Source: Rhodomicrobium lacus | GTDB lineage: Bacteria; Pseudomonadota; Alphaproteobacteria; Rhizobiales; Rhodomicrobiaceae | Assembly (NCBI RefSeq): GCF_003992725.1 | Contig: NZ_RZNF01000001.1 | Span: 91,578 to 155,577 of the forward strand | Reading direction: 5' to 3' | DNA length: 64,000 bases | Shown here: positions 1 through 7,966 of the stretch, one piece after another | Position numbering within the stretch: the first letter of the stretch is position 1 | Layout of the letters: each line of letters begins with the position of its first letter | Made by a program: the position numbers and the translations under genes | The notes under the pieces: generated by a model | The model's input: the letters and a program-made list of their open reading frames with translations, nothing else | What the model was told of the DNA's origin: nothing | Database searches by the model: none

Positions 1-455
1 CCTGCGTCCCTTCTGCCGGGATGTTGCAGCCTGACCGGCTGACGATTTCGTCCACCAAAAGCGATGCACTCCGTCGGCGCGCGGCGCGCGAAAGCCGTTC
101 CCCGCATGCCTGCGCATGTGAAAGGGAATATCCCACCGGCTCGGAAAACCGTACTCGCCTTTCCCCTTATATACGGCACGACGGGAGAAAACGGCGCCAA
201 TTTAGAATTGTTCTTCAGAGCTGTTCTTTAGAATGATTATGCGGGCGCAGTGCACTTCAAAAGAATGCGAATTAGAACTGTTATATTTCGATGAAATAAT
301 CGCAGATATCCGCCAAATATCGTGGTTTTATATTTGATGCGCCTTTCGCCATGCGCTAACTTCTTAGGCGTTGGTGTTCGCGGTTGAACACACGCGGCTG
401 CGGGGTCTTGCTGCCGCTTTCCTTCTGCTTTGCGACAGGGTGAAAAGTCCAGACC
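1..455. other. gene-free leader region upstream of flavodoxin
   Basis: I see no convincing gene here; the short open frames have no ribosome site or family resemblance. The left 180 bases are GC-rich. From about 200 to 350 the sequence turns AT-rich and holds three copies of a TTAGAA-N3-TT motif, annotated separately. A TATATA stretch lies near 168. The promoter of the flavodoxin gene must lie in the AT-rich part, but I cannot place -35/-10 boxes with certainty. Confidence 0.6.
201..287. promoter_or_regulatory. three Irr-box-like motifs upstream of flavodoxin
   Basis: Three related 17-mers are visible: TTTAGAATTGTTCTTCA at 201-217, TTTAGAATGATTATGCG at 227-243 and ATTAGAACTGTTATATT at 271-287. 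The first resembles the rhizobial iron control element bound by Irr (a TTTAGAA-type half site, three-base spacer, TTCT-type half site). The same left half TTAGAA recurs upstream of the bacterioferritin genes at 28.2-28.7 kb. Assignment to Irr is inference; the repetition is seen directly. Confidence 0.5.
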
Positions 456-938
456 ATGAGTGTGAACGTCATTTTCGGCTCCGACGGCGGCGCGACCAAA
501 GCGGTTGCCTCCAAGATCGCCAAAAAGCTTTCCGGCAAAGCCATCGACATCAAGGACGCGACGGCGGCTGATTTCGAAAGCCCAAGCCTTCTTATTCTCG
601 GCTCGCCCACCTACGGCAACGGCACCCTTCAGACCGACTGGGAAGACAACATCGAAAAGCTGACCTCCGCCAATCTCGCGGGCAAGAAGGTCGCCATCTT
701 CGGCACCGGCGATCAGGAAGGCTATCCCGAGAGCTTCGTGGACGCGATCGGCATCCTTTACGACTACGCGGTCGACGCGGGCGCGGAAGTCGTCGGGTTC
801 ACCGATACGGCGGGCTACAACTATTCCGGATCGACCGCGGAGCGCGACGGCAAGTTCGTCGGCCTGCCCCTCGACCAGGACACGCAGTCTTCCAAGACAG
901 ACAAGAGGATCACGGATTGGATCAGCCGTCTGACCTAA
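456..938 (+). CDS. flavodoxin
   Basis: A 160-residue flavodoxin: a small cytoplasmic FMN protein that carries low-potential electrons and often replaces ferredoxin when iron is scarce. The N-terminal strand is followed by a phosphate-binding loop GSDGGAT (residues 8-14). The two FMN-flanking loops are recognisable as SPTYGNG (50-56, with Trp62 close behind) and TGDQEGY (84-90). The roughly 20-residue insertion of long-chain flavodoxins appears present, and the length fits that class. It overlaps the next gene, which starts inside its last codons, so the two are probably one operon. Iron-responsive control is suggested by the motifs at 201-287. Whether it serves nitrogenase or another reductase cannot be told here. 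Confidence 0.93.
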   Translation: MSVNVIFGSDGGATKAVASKIAKKLSGKAIDIKDATAADFESPSLLILGSPTYGNGTLQTDWEDNIEKLTSANLAGKKVAIFGTGDQEGYPESFVDAIGILYDYAVDAGAEVVGFTDTAGYNYSGSTAERDGKFVGLPLDQDTQSSKTDKRITDWISRLT

Positions 939-1363
939 ACGAGGGCGTCATCCGCGTCTTCAATCACCACCTCTACGAGCTGTCGAGAGGGATCAGGCCG
1001 CTCAGCATGCTGACCATGACGAAGGCGGCGTCGGTTTTCGTAGAGGCACGGCTCGTCCGCGAAGGTGTTGCGTATTACGTGCACGAAGCCTGCCCTACGA
1101 AACTCAACGTCGTGTTCGGGCGCCCGGCGGCTGTTGAAGCCGCACGACGGTTCCTGACCCGGCCGCTTTGCGATCTCTCGCCCGAGCATGATTTCATGCT
1201 CGGCATTCTCCTCGGCTACGACCGCGAGCAACAATGCGTTCGCTACCTCGAAAGGTCGGCTTCTGCGGGCGAGCAGCAGGTGCTTGCCGCCCCTGATTTC
1301 GACGACAAATCCGCAAGCTGGCTCGATGCCGCCGTCGAGGCGAACCCGGAGCGCGCGCACTGA
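917..1363 (+). CDS. DUF2023 family protein
   Basis: A 148-residue protein that I assign to DUF2023 from its N-terminal signature HHLYELSRGIRPLSMLT (residues 17-33). The start is a TTG lying 22 bases inside the flavodoxin frame, so translation is probably coupled. No signal peptide or membrane segment is seen; it should be cytoplasmic. The family has no established biochemical function that I know of, but it is encoded next to flavodoxins, which suggests a role in flavodoxin use or iron-limited metabolism (inference). The last about 20 residues, Asp/Ala-rich, look variable. An intrinsic terminator overlaps its stop codon. Confidence 0.8.
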   Translation: MDQPSDLNEGVIRVFNHHLYELSRGIRPLSMLTMTKAASVFVEARLVREGVAYYVHEACPTKLNVVFGRPAAVEAARRFLTRPLCDLSPEHDFMLGILLGYDREQQCVRYLERSASAGEQQVLAAPDFDDKSASWLDAAVEANPERAH

Positions 1364-1375
1364 TCGCGCGCTTTT
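1350..1375 (+). terminator. intrinsic terminator overlapping the DUF2023 stop codon
   Basis: Arms AGCGCGCG (1350-1357) and CGCGCGCT (1365-1372) are perfect reverse complements around a 7-base loop that contains the TGA stop, followed by TTTT and a further T-rich stretch. It should end the flavodoxin-DUF2023 transcript. Confidence 0.6.
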
Positions 1376-1404
1376 CCGCTTTCATCGCGCGCTTTTCCGC
1401 TTTC
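1363..1404. repeat. 21-bp tandem duplication
   Basis: Two identical 21-base units sit head to tail at 1363-1383 and 1384-1404, each containing GCGCGCTTTTCCGC. The first copy supplies the 3' arm and T-run of the terminator at 1350-1375, so the duplication also copies the T-rich tail. Confidence 0.85.
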
Positions 1405-1450
1405 GTTGAAGCCGCAACGGTATCGCCGCACGCGCAGGCCGCGCCTTCTC

Positions 1451-2344
1451 TCAGGCACTGATGTTCGTCAGCCGGTCGCGGATTTCCGGCATCGCCGGAT
1501 GTGGCGGCTTGTCCTTGTGCACGATCAATCCGAGCTGCCTCACAAGCGGAGGCGAAAGCGGCCGCGCCACGATGCTGCGCCCGAGATAGAGGTCTTCCCT
1601 GTTCTCGATGGCGAGGATGGCGACCCCGACGCCCGCCGCCACCATCGCCTTCAGCGCCTCCGAATTGCCGAGATAGAGCGTCGGTTTCGGGTGGATGCCC
1701 TGCGCCTCGAACCAGCCGACCACGAGGCGGTGCATCTGCGTCGTCGGCAGGTCCAGAAGGAGAGCGCGTTTCTTGAGGTAGTCCGCTGGTATCGCGGACG
1801 GCAAGCCGGCACCTTCATGCATCGGGAAGACGGCCATGAGCGGATCTTCGCGGACCTTCGTCACCGATACCGGCGCCGCCTTGTCGATGGGCAGCGCAAC
1901 GAGGCCGATGTCGAGTTCGTTTGCCGCCACCTTTTCCACGATGACATGCGACAGGTCGATTTCGATGGAAATTTCGAGTTCGGGATGCGTCAGGCGCAGT
2001 TCGCCAAGCAGCCTCGGCAGAAGATAAACGCAGACGGTGATGGTCGCGCCGAGCCGGATCGGGCTCATCCAGCCGTCGCGATAGCGCCCCACGGCAAGCA
2101 CGGCCTCCTCAGCGTCGCCGATGAGCTTCCCCCCGCGCGCGACGAGTTCCTTTCCGGCGTCGGTCGCAAAGGCGCGCTTGCCGAGACGTGCCACCAGTTG
2201 CACGCCAAGTCGCGCCTCAAGCTCCTTGATCTGCTGGCTTACGGCGGGCTGCGTCAAATTCAGCGCGCGCGCCGCCGCCGTAAAGCTCCCCCGCTTCACG
2301 ACCTCAAGAAACGTCCGCACCTGATCGAGATTGAGATCGCGCAT
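1451..2344 (-). CDS. LysR-family transcriptional regulator
   Basis: A 297-residue LysR-type regulator. An N-terminal winged helix-turn-helix covers about residues 3-62 (Leu-Asp-Gln-Val-Arg-Thr-Phe opening, helix pair around TQPAVSQQIKELEARL). It is followed by a substrate-binding domain of the periplasmic-protein fold, about 90-295, which normally binds a small co-inducer. I chose the ATG at 2344 because the longer frame from 2395 would place a perfect inverted repeat (2365-2385) inside the gene; LysR proteins usually bind just upstream of their own start. A DUF1127 gene is transcribed divergently 130 bases away and is the natural target candidate. The ligand cannot be predicted. Confidence 0.9.
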   Translation of the reverse strand: MRDLNLDQVRTFLEVVKRGSFTAAARALNLTQPAVSQQIKELEARLGVQLVARLGKRAFATDAGKELVARGGKLIGDAEEAVLAVGRYRDGWMSPIRLGATITVCVYLLPRLLGELRLTHPELEISIEIDLSHVIVEKVAANELDIGLVALPIDKAAPVSVTKVREDPLMAVFPMHEGAGLPSAIPADYLKKRALLLDLPTTQMHRLVVGWFEAQGIHPKPTLYLGNSEALKAMVAAGVGVAILAIENREDLYLGRSIVARPLSPPLVRQLGLIVHKDKPPHPAMPEIRDRLTNISA

Positions 2345-2364
2345 TTTAGGAACCAAAGGAATGC

Positions 2365-2385
2365 TTATCGTTACGCAAACGATAA
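2365..2385. promoter_or_regulatory. 8-5-8 inverted repeat, probable LysR operator
   Basis: TTATCGTT (2365-2372) and AACGATAA (2378-2385) are exact reverse complements around ACGCA. It lies 20 bases upstream of the LysR start and 88 bases upstream of the divergent DUF1127 gene, the usual place for a LysR site controlling both. It contains a T-N11-A core. Confidence 0.6.
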
Positions 2386-2473
2386 TCGATTTCATTTATC
2401 GAAGGAAGGGGAGCATATCTGGTGTCCGCCAGCGTCGGCGGCATAGCGGCGCGGGATACTGGAGACGAGTACG

Positions 2474-2710
2474 ATGACAACGATGAAACACGCTCAACCT
2501 CTTAGCGATGCGGCTTCGACCATGGCGACGGGCGGCTTCTTCGATAAGGCGCTCGGCCTGTTGTCGTCCGTCAAACGTCGCTGGAACGCGGAAGCCGAGA
2601 TACGCAACGCCGTCGCCGAACTCGAACAGCTCGACGACCGCGCGCTTCGCGACATCGGCCTCAACCGTTATGACCTCGAAGATCGCGTTCGCCACCACCA
2701 CCGGCATTAG
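2474..2710 (+). CDS. DUF1127 domain small protein
   Basis: A 78-residue protein whose C-terminal half matches DUF1127: LDDRALRDIGLNRYDL (about residues 53-68), preceded by a helix with RRW. DUF1127 proteins are small, basic and common in Alphaproteobacteria; one member, CcaF1 of Rhodobacter, binds RNA and affects small-RNA maturation. GGAG nine bases before the ATG supports the start. The His-rich tail (RHHHRH) is unusual. It is divergent from the LysR gene, whose inverted-repeat site lies between them, suggesting it is the regulated target. Function here is unknown. Confidence 0.8.
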   Translation: MTTMKHAQPLSDAASTMATGGFFDKALGLLSSVKRRWNAEAEIRNAVAELEQLDDRALRDIGLNRYDLEDRVRHHHRH

Positions 2711-2880
2711 CATCGGCAGCATCGGCATCGATTTGACCGAGACAGGCTGACCGGCACTTGAACGTAAAGCGTCGAGCCGCGCTCGATTTGCGGCACGACG
2801 CATCAAGGGGCCTTCCCTCTCATGGCTCCCACGCGGTTGATCAGGTGAGGCGCGACAGGTGCGCGCCTCGGGCCGGCACG

Positions 2881-3222
2881 TCACGGATAGCTCGACACCA
2901 CGCGATGCGACGCTTCGAGCGTGCGCCAGATGTCGATCGTGAGCCGGGCATGCGCCCGCGCCGCCTTCAGTTCTTCGAGGGCGGCCGCTGCGCTCGCCTC
3001 CTCCGCCACGGCTTCCGCGTAAGCCTCGCTCGCATAGGCCTCGCGCTCCTGTCCCGCAATCGGCAGATCGGACACGGCTTTCATTGCGAGCGCCTTCACG
3101 CGGCGCACCTTGCCTTCCGCGATGAGCGCGCGCTCGATACGCGCGCGAAGCTCGGCGGCGCTCTTTCCGTCGAAATTGATGGCATTCATCAACTGACGGT
3201 CGGTTACCATCGCCTTCTTCAC
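2881..3222 (-). CDS. hypothetical protein, alanine/glutamate-rich helical
   Basis: A 113-residue protein that I do not recognise. It is predominantly helical: Ala, Glu and Arg alternate through SAAELRARIERAL (about 20-32) and a long Ala/Glu stretch around 62-92, suggesting a helical bundle or coiled coil. No signal peptide or membrane segment is present. The GTG start overlaps the stop of the upstream gene as GTGA, giving likely translational coupling; an ATG four codons later is an alternative start. The pair probably acts together, but no function can be assigned. Confidence 0.6.
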   Translation of the reverse strand: MKKAMVTDRQLMNAINFDGKSAAELRARIERALIAEGKVRRVKALAMKAVSDLPIAGQEREAYASEAYAEAVAEEASAAAALEELKAARAHARLTIDIWRTLEASHRVVSSYP

Positions 3223-3566
3223 GGTCTGCCCGCTCGCGAGATGCGCTTGTCGAACGCGCTCCGGGCGATGGCGCCACTCGAAGGGGCCGCTTCCCCCGCC
3301 TCAGCCGCAATCATCTCTTCCAGCGCTTCGTATTCACGGCGCAGAAATGCGCAGATATTCAGGTGTCGATTGACGTCGTAGAGCCACGAACCGGCATGCC
3401 CACGCGCAATTTCGATCTTCCGCGCCGCCTTGAGCTGCGCAATGATGGACAGACGGCCTTTGAGGCTGGTGTCGCCCGCCTCGATTTCGCCAATGCCGAG
3501 AAGATAGGCCAGCGCCTTGCGCCGCTTCATCTCCTCCGCGTCGAGGGACTCATTCGTCACGCCCAC
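3219..3566 (-). CDS. hypothetical protein, first gene of an overlapping pair
   Basis: A 115-residue protein without recognised family. The open frame extends to 3779, but the extra 71 residues are low quality and cross the likely promoter of the divergent gene at 3724. A GTG at 3566 is preceded by GGGAG at eight bases' spacing, so I use it; an ATG twelve codons further in is also possible. Visible features are a basic start, a helical region LKGRLSIIAQLKAARK and an Arg-His-Leu-Asn motif near the middle. Its stop overlaps the next gene by four bases. Probably cytoplasmic; no function assigned. Confidence 0.6.
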   Translation of the reverse strand: MGVTNESLDAEEMKRRKALAYLLGIGEIEAGDTSLKGRLSIIAQLKAARKIEIARGHAGSWLYDVNRHLNICAFLRREYEALEEMIAAEAGEAAPSSGAIARSAFDKRISRAGRP

Positions 3567-3723
3567 GGAGTGTCTCCCGAACTCGCAACAACTGATACGG
3601 GTAATAGAAGAAAGCGCTTTAACCTTCGGTGAATCGAAAGCGGGACGAAAACCCGGCCTGCGCAAATTGCGCTTGCGTGCTTCTCCAATTTTAAGAAAAT
3701 CCGTCTCAACTGTTGGGGACGCC

Positions 3724-4416
3724 ATGTTCGAAGTCATCCGCGACGCGCTCATCTGGCTCATGAGCTGGGTTCTGGACAAGCCGCCTCAGGGCGGCGAGGC
3801 GTTCAGGCTGCTGTTCCTGATCGGCTTTTCAGTGTTTGCCACCTGGATCAGCCTCTATTGGCGCGACCTCGCCTATCGCTCCCGCACGATCCGCCGCAGG
3901 CTCAAGCCCGAAGAGCGCTATGCGGGCCGCTATTTTCAGGCCGTCTGGCAAAAAGGCGACCTGCGCTACGCCTTCGTGAATATCTTCTTCAACTGGCGGC
4001 GGCGTCGCTACGAGGCCGCTGGCCGCGCCTACGCCGCCGATGGGACGGAGCTTGCCTCCTTCAGCTCGTCCTATGTGCGCTTCCCGTCCGAAAAGGATTC
4101 CGAGATCGAATTCATGTGGAAGAGCAATTCCGGCGTCTCGGGCTATACGCGCCTCGCCATCGAGGATTCGGACGAAGACCTCATCCAGGGCGACGGACTC
4201 GTCGTGCATATCGACGGCGAGATTTGCAGCTATCCGATGAAATTCAAGCATATGCACGACCGCTATGTGCGCGAGGCGCTCGGCGTCACGGTCCCGAAGC
4301 ATTCCTCGCAGGAGCCGAATTTCGTGCGCCTCTTCAACGTGCGTTACGGCCCGAATGTGCGGAGCGGTTTCGCAGGCGCGCAAAAACCGGAGCCCGAGCC
4401 CGCGATACCGGCATAG
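3724..4416 (+). CDS. hypothetical membrane-anchored protein
   Basis: A 230-residue protein with one clear hydrophobic segment near residues 24-43 (FRLLFLIGFSVFATWISLYW), followed by a basic stretch RSRTIRRRLKPEER that would sit in the cytoplasm. The rest is a soluble, beta-rich looking domain. The longer frame from 3517 lacks coding character. The chosen ATG has GGGGA upstream and begins immediately with amphipathic residues. I do not recognise the family. A cation:proton antiporter gene follows about 195 bases downstream in the same direction, with no evident functional tie. Confidence 0.7.
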   Translation: MFEVIRDALIWLMSWVLDKPPQGGEAFRLLFLIGFSVFATWISLYWRDLAYRSRTIRRRLKPEERYAGRYFQAVWQKGDLRYAFVNIFFNWRRRRYEAAGRAYAADGTELASFSSSYVRFPSEKDSEIEFMWKSNSGVSGYTRLAIEDSDEDLIQGDGLVVHIDGEICSYPMKFKHMHDRYVREALGVTVPKHSSQEPNFVRLFNVRYGPNVRSGFAGAQKPEPEPAIPA

Positions 4417-4610
4417 CGCGCGCTGAATGCCGCCAGACCGTCGTAGCGGTTCAAGATCCGCATCGGAACAATCCCTTATCCCTCGCTCGTGGATCGGCAA
4501 GTTTCTTGCTATGCTCGCCTTTGCAAGGGTTTACCGAAAGCAGAAAGCAAGCGCATCCTCCGTCGGCTGGCTGTTCGGAAGCTCCCGATGACGAGGTTGA
4601 AAGGCATGGC

Positions 4611-6434
4611 ATGACCACGCCCATGGGCGGTGACATCTACGGCGATGCTCTCGTGGTGCTCGGCACCGCGGGCATCGTCGTGCCGCTGCTCCGTCGGCTG
4701 GGAGTCAGTTCCGTGCTCGGCTATCTCGGCGCGGGCGCCATCCTCGGCCCCTACGGCCTCGGCTCGCTGCGCGCGGAATATGGCGTCCTGCCGTGGATCA
4801 CGATTACCGACACGAAGGCGCTCGGCGGCATCGCCGAACTCGGCGTCGTGTTCCTGCTTTTCACCATAGGGCTCGAACTCTCGTATAATCGCCTGCTGAC
4901 GATGCGCCGCCTCGTCTTCGGGCTTGGCTCGCTTCAGGTGGTCGCATCGACGGCGGTCATCGCCGCGATCTGCGCTGCGGCGGGGCTCGACCTCCGGCTT
5001 TCCATCATTCTGGGCGGGTGCCTGGCGCTATCCTCGACCGCCATAGTCGTCGATGTCCTCGCCTGCCAGCGCCGCCTCTCCACCGCCACCGGACGCGCGA
5101 GCTTTTCGATCCTGCTCGCCCAGGATCTCGCGGTCGTGCCGCTTCTCCTTTTCCTGCTGATCCTCGGTTCGAGCGCCGAAGCGTCCGTTTACGAAGCGCT
5201 CGCGCTGGCGCTCATGAAAGCGGCCCTCGGCCTCAGCTTCATCCTGATCGTGGCGCGGCTTTTTCTGCGGCCGCTGTTCCGCCTCGTGGCGTCGGCGGGG
5301 TCGAGCGAGCCGTTCATGGCGGCAACGCTGTTCGTGGTGGTGGCCACAGGCGTAACAGCGAGCCGCGCAGGGCTTTCCATGGCTCTCGGCGCCTTCGTGG
5401 CCGGACTCCTGCTTGCGGAAACGGAATACAGAAAGTCCGTCGAAATCGCCATCGAGCCCTTCAAGGGCGTATTGCTCGGCCTGTTCTTCTTCACTGTCGG
5501 GATGGGAATCGATTTCCGCGAAATTCTCAACTACCCGGACCTCGTCTTCGGCGCGATCGTTGCTCTCGTGATCGTGAAGGCCGCGATCGTCCTCGGAATT
5601 GCGCCGCTCTTCAACGTGCCCCGTCCGGCAGCCCTCGAAACGGCGCTGCTCCTTGGCCCGGCGGGAGAGTTCGCTTTCGTCGGCCTCGGGCTTGCGGCCG
5701 GACTGAAACTGATTCCAACCGAGATATCCGGCCCCGCGCTGGCTGTCGTCTCTCTCTCCATGGCGTTCATACCCATTCTCGACTTCGCGGGGCGGAGACT
5801 GGCGGAGCGCGCGTCGGCAAAGCGGCCGCACATCGACGAAGCTCTTCTCGCGCTGCCGGAAACGGAACTGAAGGACCACGCCATCGTCGTCGGCCATGGC
5901 CGCGTCGGACAGGTGCTCTGCTCGCTCCTCGAACGCCACCGTTTTCCGTTCATCGCGAGTGACAAGGATCCGGATGTCGTGTCGCAACACAGGCGCCTTG
6001 GCCGCGAAGTCTATTACGGCAACGCCGGCAATCCCGCCTTCCTGAGCGCCTGCGGCCTGCAAAGTGCCTCCGCGCTCATCATCACCATAACGGCAGGCGA
6101 CGAAATCATCGAAATCGTGAAGACCGCGCTCAAGCTCAGGCCCGACCTTGTCATTCTTTCGCGCGCTCGCGACGCGACGCATGCCCATCAGCTCTACGCC
6201 ATCGGCGTGACCGATGCGGTGCCGGAGACGATCGAAGCAAGCCTTCAGCTTTCGGAAGCGTCGCTCGTGGCGCTCGGCATTCCGGCGGGTCTGGCCATCG
6301 CGTCGATTCACGACATGCGCGACGAATTCCGCGCCGAGTTTCAGGAGGCCGCGCGGCAATCGGGGCGGCTCGTGACGCGCGCCATCCGCCGCAAGACGCT
6401 CCGCGAGCGTGCGCCGAACAAGGCGGAGCCTTAG
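4611..6434 (+). CDS. CPA2 family cation:proton antiporter (KefB/KefC-like)
   Basis: A 607-residue inner-membrane protein. The first about 400 residues form many hydrophobic helices of the Na+/H+ exchanger type found in monovalent cation:proton antiporter-2 transporters. Residues from about 422 form a TrkA-N nucleotide-binding domain with the Rossmann glycine motif VVGHGRVG. Kef-type members exchange K+ for H+ and are gated by ligands on this regulatory domain. AAGG seven bases before the ATG supports the start; the longer upstream frame is a shadow. The cation (K+ versus Na+) cannot be decided. A Kup K+ importer is encoded elsewhere in the window. Confidence 0.92.
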   Translation: MTTPMGGDIYGDALVVLGTAGIVVPLLRRLGVSSVLGYLGAGAILGPYGLGSLRAEYGVLPWITITDTKALGGIAELGVVFLLFTIGLELSYNRLLTMRRLVFGLGSLQVVASTAVIAAICAAAGLDLRLSIILGGCLALSSTAIVVDVLACQRRLSTATGRASFSILLAQDLAVVPLLLFLLILGSSAEASVYEALALALMKAALGLSFILIVARLFLRPLFRLVASAGSSEPFMAATLFVVVATGVTASRAGLSMALGAFVAGLLLAETEYRKSVEIAIEPFKGVLLGLFFFTVGMGIDFREILNYPDLVFGAIVALVIVKAAIVLGIAPLFNVPRPAALETALLLGPAGEFAFVGLGLAAGLKLIPTEISGPALAVVSLSMAFIPILDFAGRRLAERASAKRPHIDEALLALPETELKDHAIVVGHGRVGQVLCSLLERHRFPFIASDKDPDVVSQHRRLGREVYYGNAGNPAFLSACGLQSASALIITITAGDEIIEIVKTALKLRPDLVILSRARDATHAHQLYAIGVTDAVPETIEASLQLSEASLVALGIPAGLAIASIHDMRDEFRAEFQEAARQSGRLVTRAIRRKTLRERAPNKAEP

Positions 6435-6467
6435 GAGACGACCGGTAAAGAACGTTGCGCCGGTAGC

Positions 6468-6863
6468 CTATCGCATGCAGGCGGCGCCCTTGACGGAGAT
6501 GACCCGGACGCTCCATCCGCTGTCCGGGGCGGCGTCGACATGCGCGCCGTTGAACGCAAGGAAGGGATTTCTCACCACATACCGGGTGATACCCGCCGCC
6601 GGACCGAGGCCGGCACCGGAAAGCTGCGTGCCTTCGCCGCCATATGAGGATCTGAGTCCGTCATTTTGAAACGCCGGGATAGCGGTCGAGCACGGAGTGA
6701 TGGCGGCGTTCGCGCCCGAGCCTATGGCAACGCGTTGCAGAAGCCCGCCGTCGACGGAACGCACCCCGGGAATCGAATGCGCCGGGAAGGCAAGAGCGAC
6801 CGGCGCGGTTGCCGCTCCGGCAATCAGGCTGATGGCGAGGACACGAAAATGGATCATACGCAT
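6468..6863 (-). CDS. hypothetical secreted protein
   Basis: A 131-residue protein with a plausible signal peptide: basic start MRMIHFR, hydrophobic core LAISLIAGAATAPV, cleavage likely after VALA near residue 24. The mature part is about 107 residues, rich in Gly, Ala and Ser, with two cysteines far apart. I recognise no family. It is convergent with the antiporter gene, 33 bases away. A GTG three codons earlier would give a slightly longer start. Confidence 0.55.
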   Translation of the reverse strand: MRMIHFRVLAISLIAGAATAPVALAFPAHSIPGVRSVDGGLLQRVAIGSGANAAITPCSTAIPAFQNDGLRSSYGGEGTQLSGAGLGPAAGITRYVVRNPFLAFNGAHVDAAPDSGWSVRVISVKGAACMR

Positions 6864-7127
6864 AGAATTCACGCAAAATCTTCACTGAACGCTTAAACGA
6901 CCAGCCAACGCGGGTTCTTTTTTTGGCGCTTTGGCGGCCTTTTGCCGGTTACGCGGGCGCTTCTCCTATTGTCCAACGCCGGAGAGGGGTTGGAAAGCGT
7001 AAAAAAGCATGCTAGCAAAAGCCTTCGACAGCGCATTTCGTCTTCGCGCGTTCGTAAACCTCAACCTTATTGGCTTGCGCTTGCCACCGGCCTGATGGCG
7101 ACTGAGTGGAGCGCTTGGAATTTGACC

Positions 7128-7253
7128 ATGAAGATCAAGAATTCAATCAAGACGCTTCGCACGCGCCATCGCGACAATCGCGTCGTTCGCCGCCGTGGCC
7201 GCCTCTATATCATCAACAAGAAGGTCCGCCGCTACAAGGCTCGCCAGGGTTGA
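7128..7253 (+). CDS. rpmJ: 50S ribosomal protein L36, zinc-independent (YkgO) type
   Basis: A 41-residue basic protein, [11 protein letters not shown] start and [11 protein letters not shown] end, matching the L36 form common in Alphaproteobacteria. It contains no cysteine, so the CXXC..CXXXXH zinc site of classical L36 is absent. L36 binds 23S rRNA in the large subunit. It stands alone, away from ribosomal operons, as is usual for this form. The ATG is the only reasonable start; rdgB begins 88 bases downstream in the same direction. Confidence 0.95.
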   Translation: MKIKNSIKTLRTRHRDNRVVRRRGRLYIINKKVRRYKARQG

Positions 7254-7341
7254 TCGGCCTCCGCCCGATGGTTTTCCGCGCGCGCTTCGGCTGCCGCGCG
7301 AAAGCTTTCTCTTGCCTCGACGCAACGAGGAGGGCGGTTCG

Positions 7342-7965
7342 TTGACCAGCCTTACGCTGAAACACGGCGATTGCCTCGTCATCGCGACGCACAACAAGGG
7401 CAAGGTTCGCGAGTTCGAAGACCTGTGCGCGCCGATAGGCGTGAGCGTGGTCTCGTCGGCTGCGCTTGGCTTGCCGGAGCCGGAAGAGACGGGCACGACC
7501 TTCGCGGAAAACGCGAGCTTGAAGGCTGTGGCGACCGCTGTCGCGACAGGCAAGATTGCGCTCGCCGACGATTCGGGGCTGGCCGTCGACGCGCTCGACG
7601 GAGCGCCGGGCATCTATTCGGCGCGCTGGGCGGGCGAGTCTCGCGATTTCGGGGCTGCCATGAGGAAGGTCGAGGCCGAGCTTGGCGCTCGCGGCGCGAC
7701 CGCGCCCGAAGCACGCCGCGCGCGCTTCGTTTGCGTCCTTTGTCTTGCCAATCCGGCGGGCGAGGTCCAATTCTTCGAGGGAACCGTCGCGGGCCATCTT
7801 GTGTGGCCGCCGCGCGGAACGAACGGTTTCGGCTACGATCCCATGTTCGTCGCCGATGGCCGCGATCTGACCTTCGGCGAAATGGACCCGGCCGCGAAAC
7901 ATGCGATCTCCCACCGCGCCAACGCTTTTGCCGCTTTCAAGGCCGCCCTCGTCTCCCCGCTCTGA
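7342..7965 (+). CDS. rdgB: XTP/dITP pyrophosphatase (RdgB/HAM1)
   Basis: A 207-residue nucleotide-sanitising enzyme that hydrolyses dITP, XTP and related non-canonical purine triphosphates to monophosphate and pyrophosphate. Family marks are [11 protein letters not shown] near the start, the DDSGL segment followed by [12 protein letters not shown], and [10 protein letters not shown] near the end. The frame is open further upstream, but a TTG at 7342 preceded by AGGAGG at eight bases is a very strong start and places the conserved N-terminus correctly. hemW follows immediately, one base after the stop (or overlapping, depending on its start). Confidence 0.95.
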   Translation: MTSLTLKHGDCLVIATHNKGKVREFEDLCAPIGVSVVSSAALGLPEPEETGTTFAENASLKAVATAVATGKIALADDSGLAVDALDGAPGIYSARWAGESRDFGAAMRKVEAELGARGATAPEARRARFVCVLCLANPAGEVQFFEGTVAGHLVWPPRGTNGFGYDPMFVADGRDLTFGEMDPAAKHAISHRANAFAAFKAALVSPL

Positions 7966-7966
7966 G

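Noticed and set aside
21..236. 71-codon frame at the left edge
   Set aside because: No ribosome site, Arg/Ser-rich shadow composition, runs into the iron-box region.
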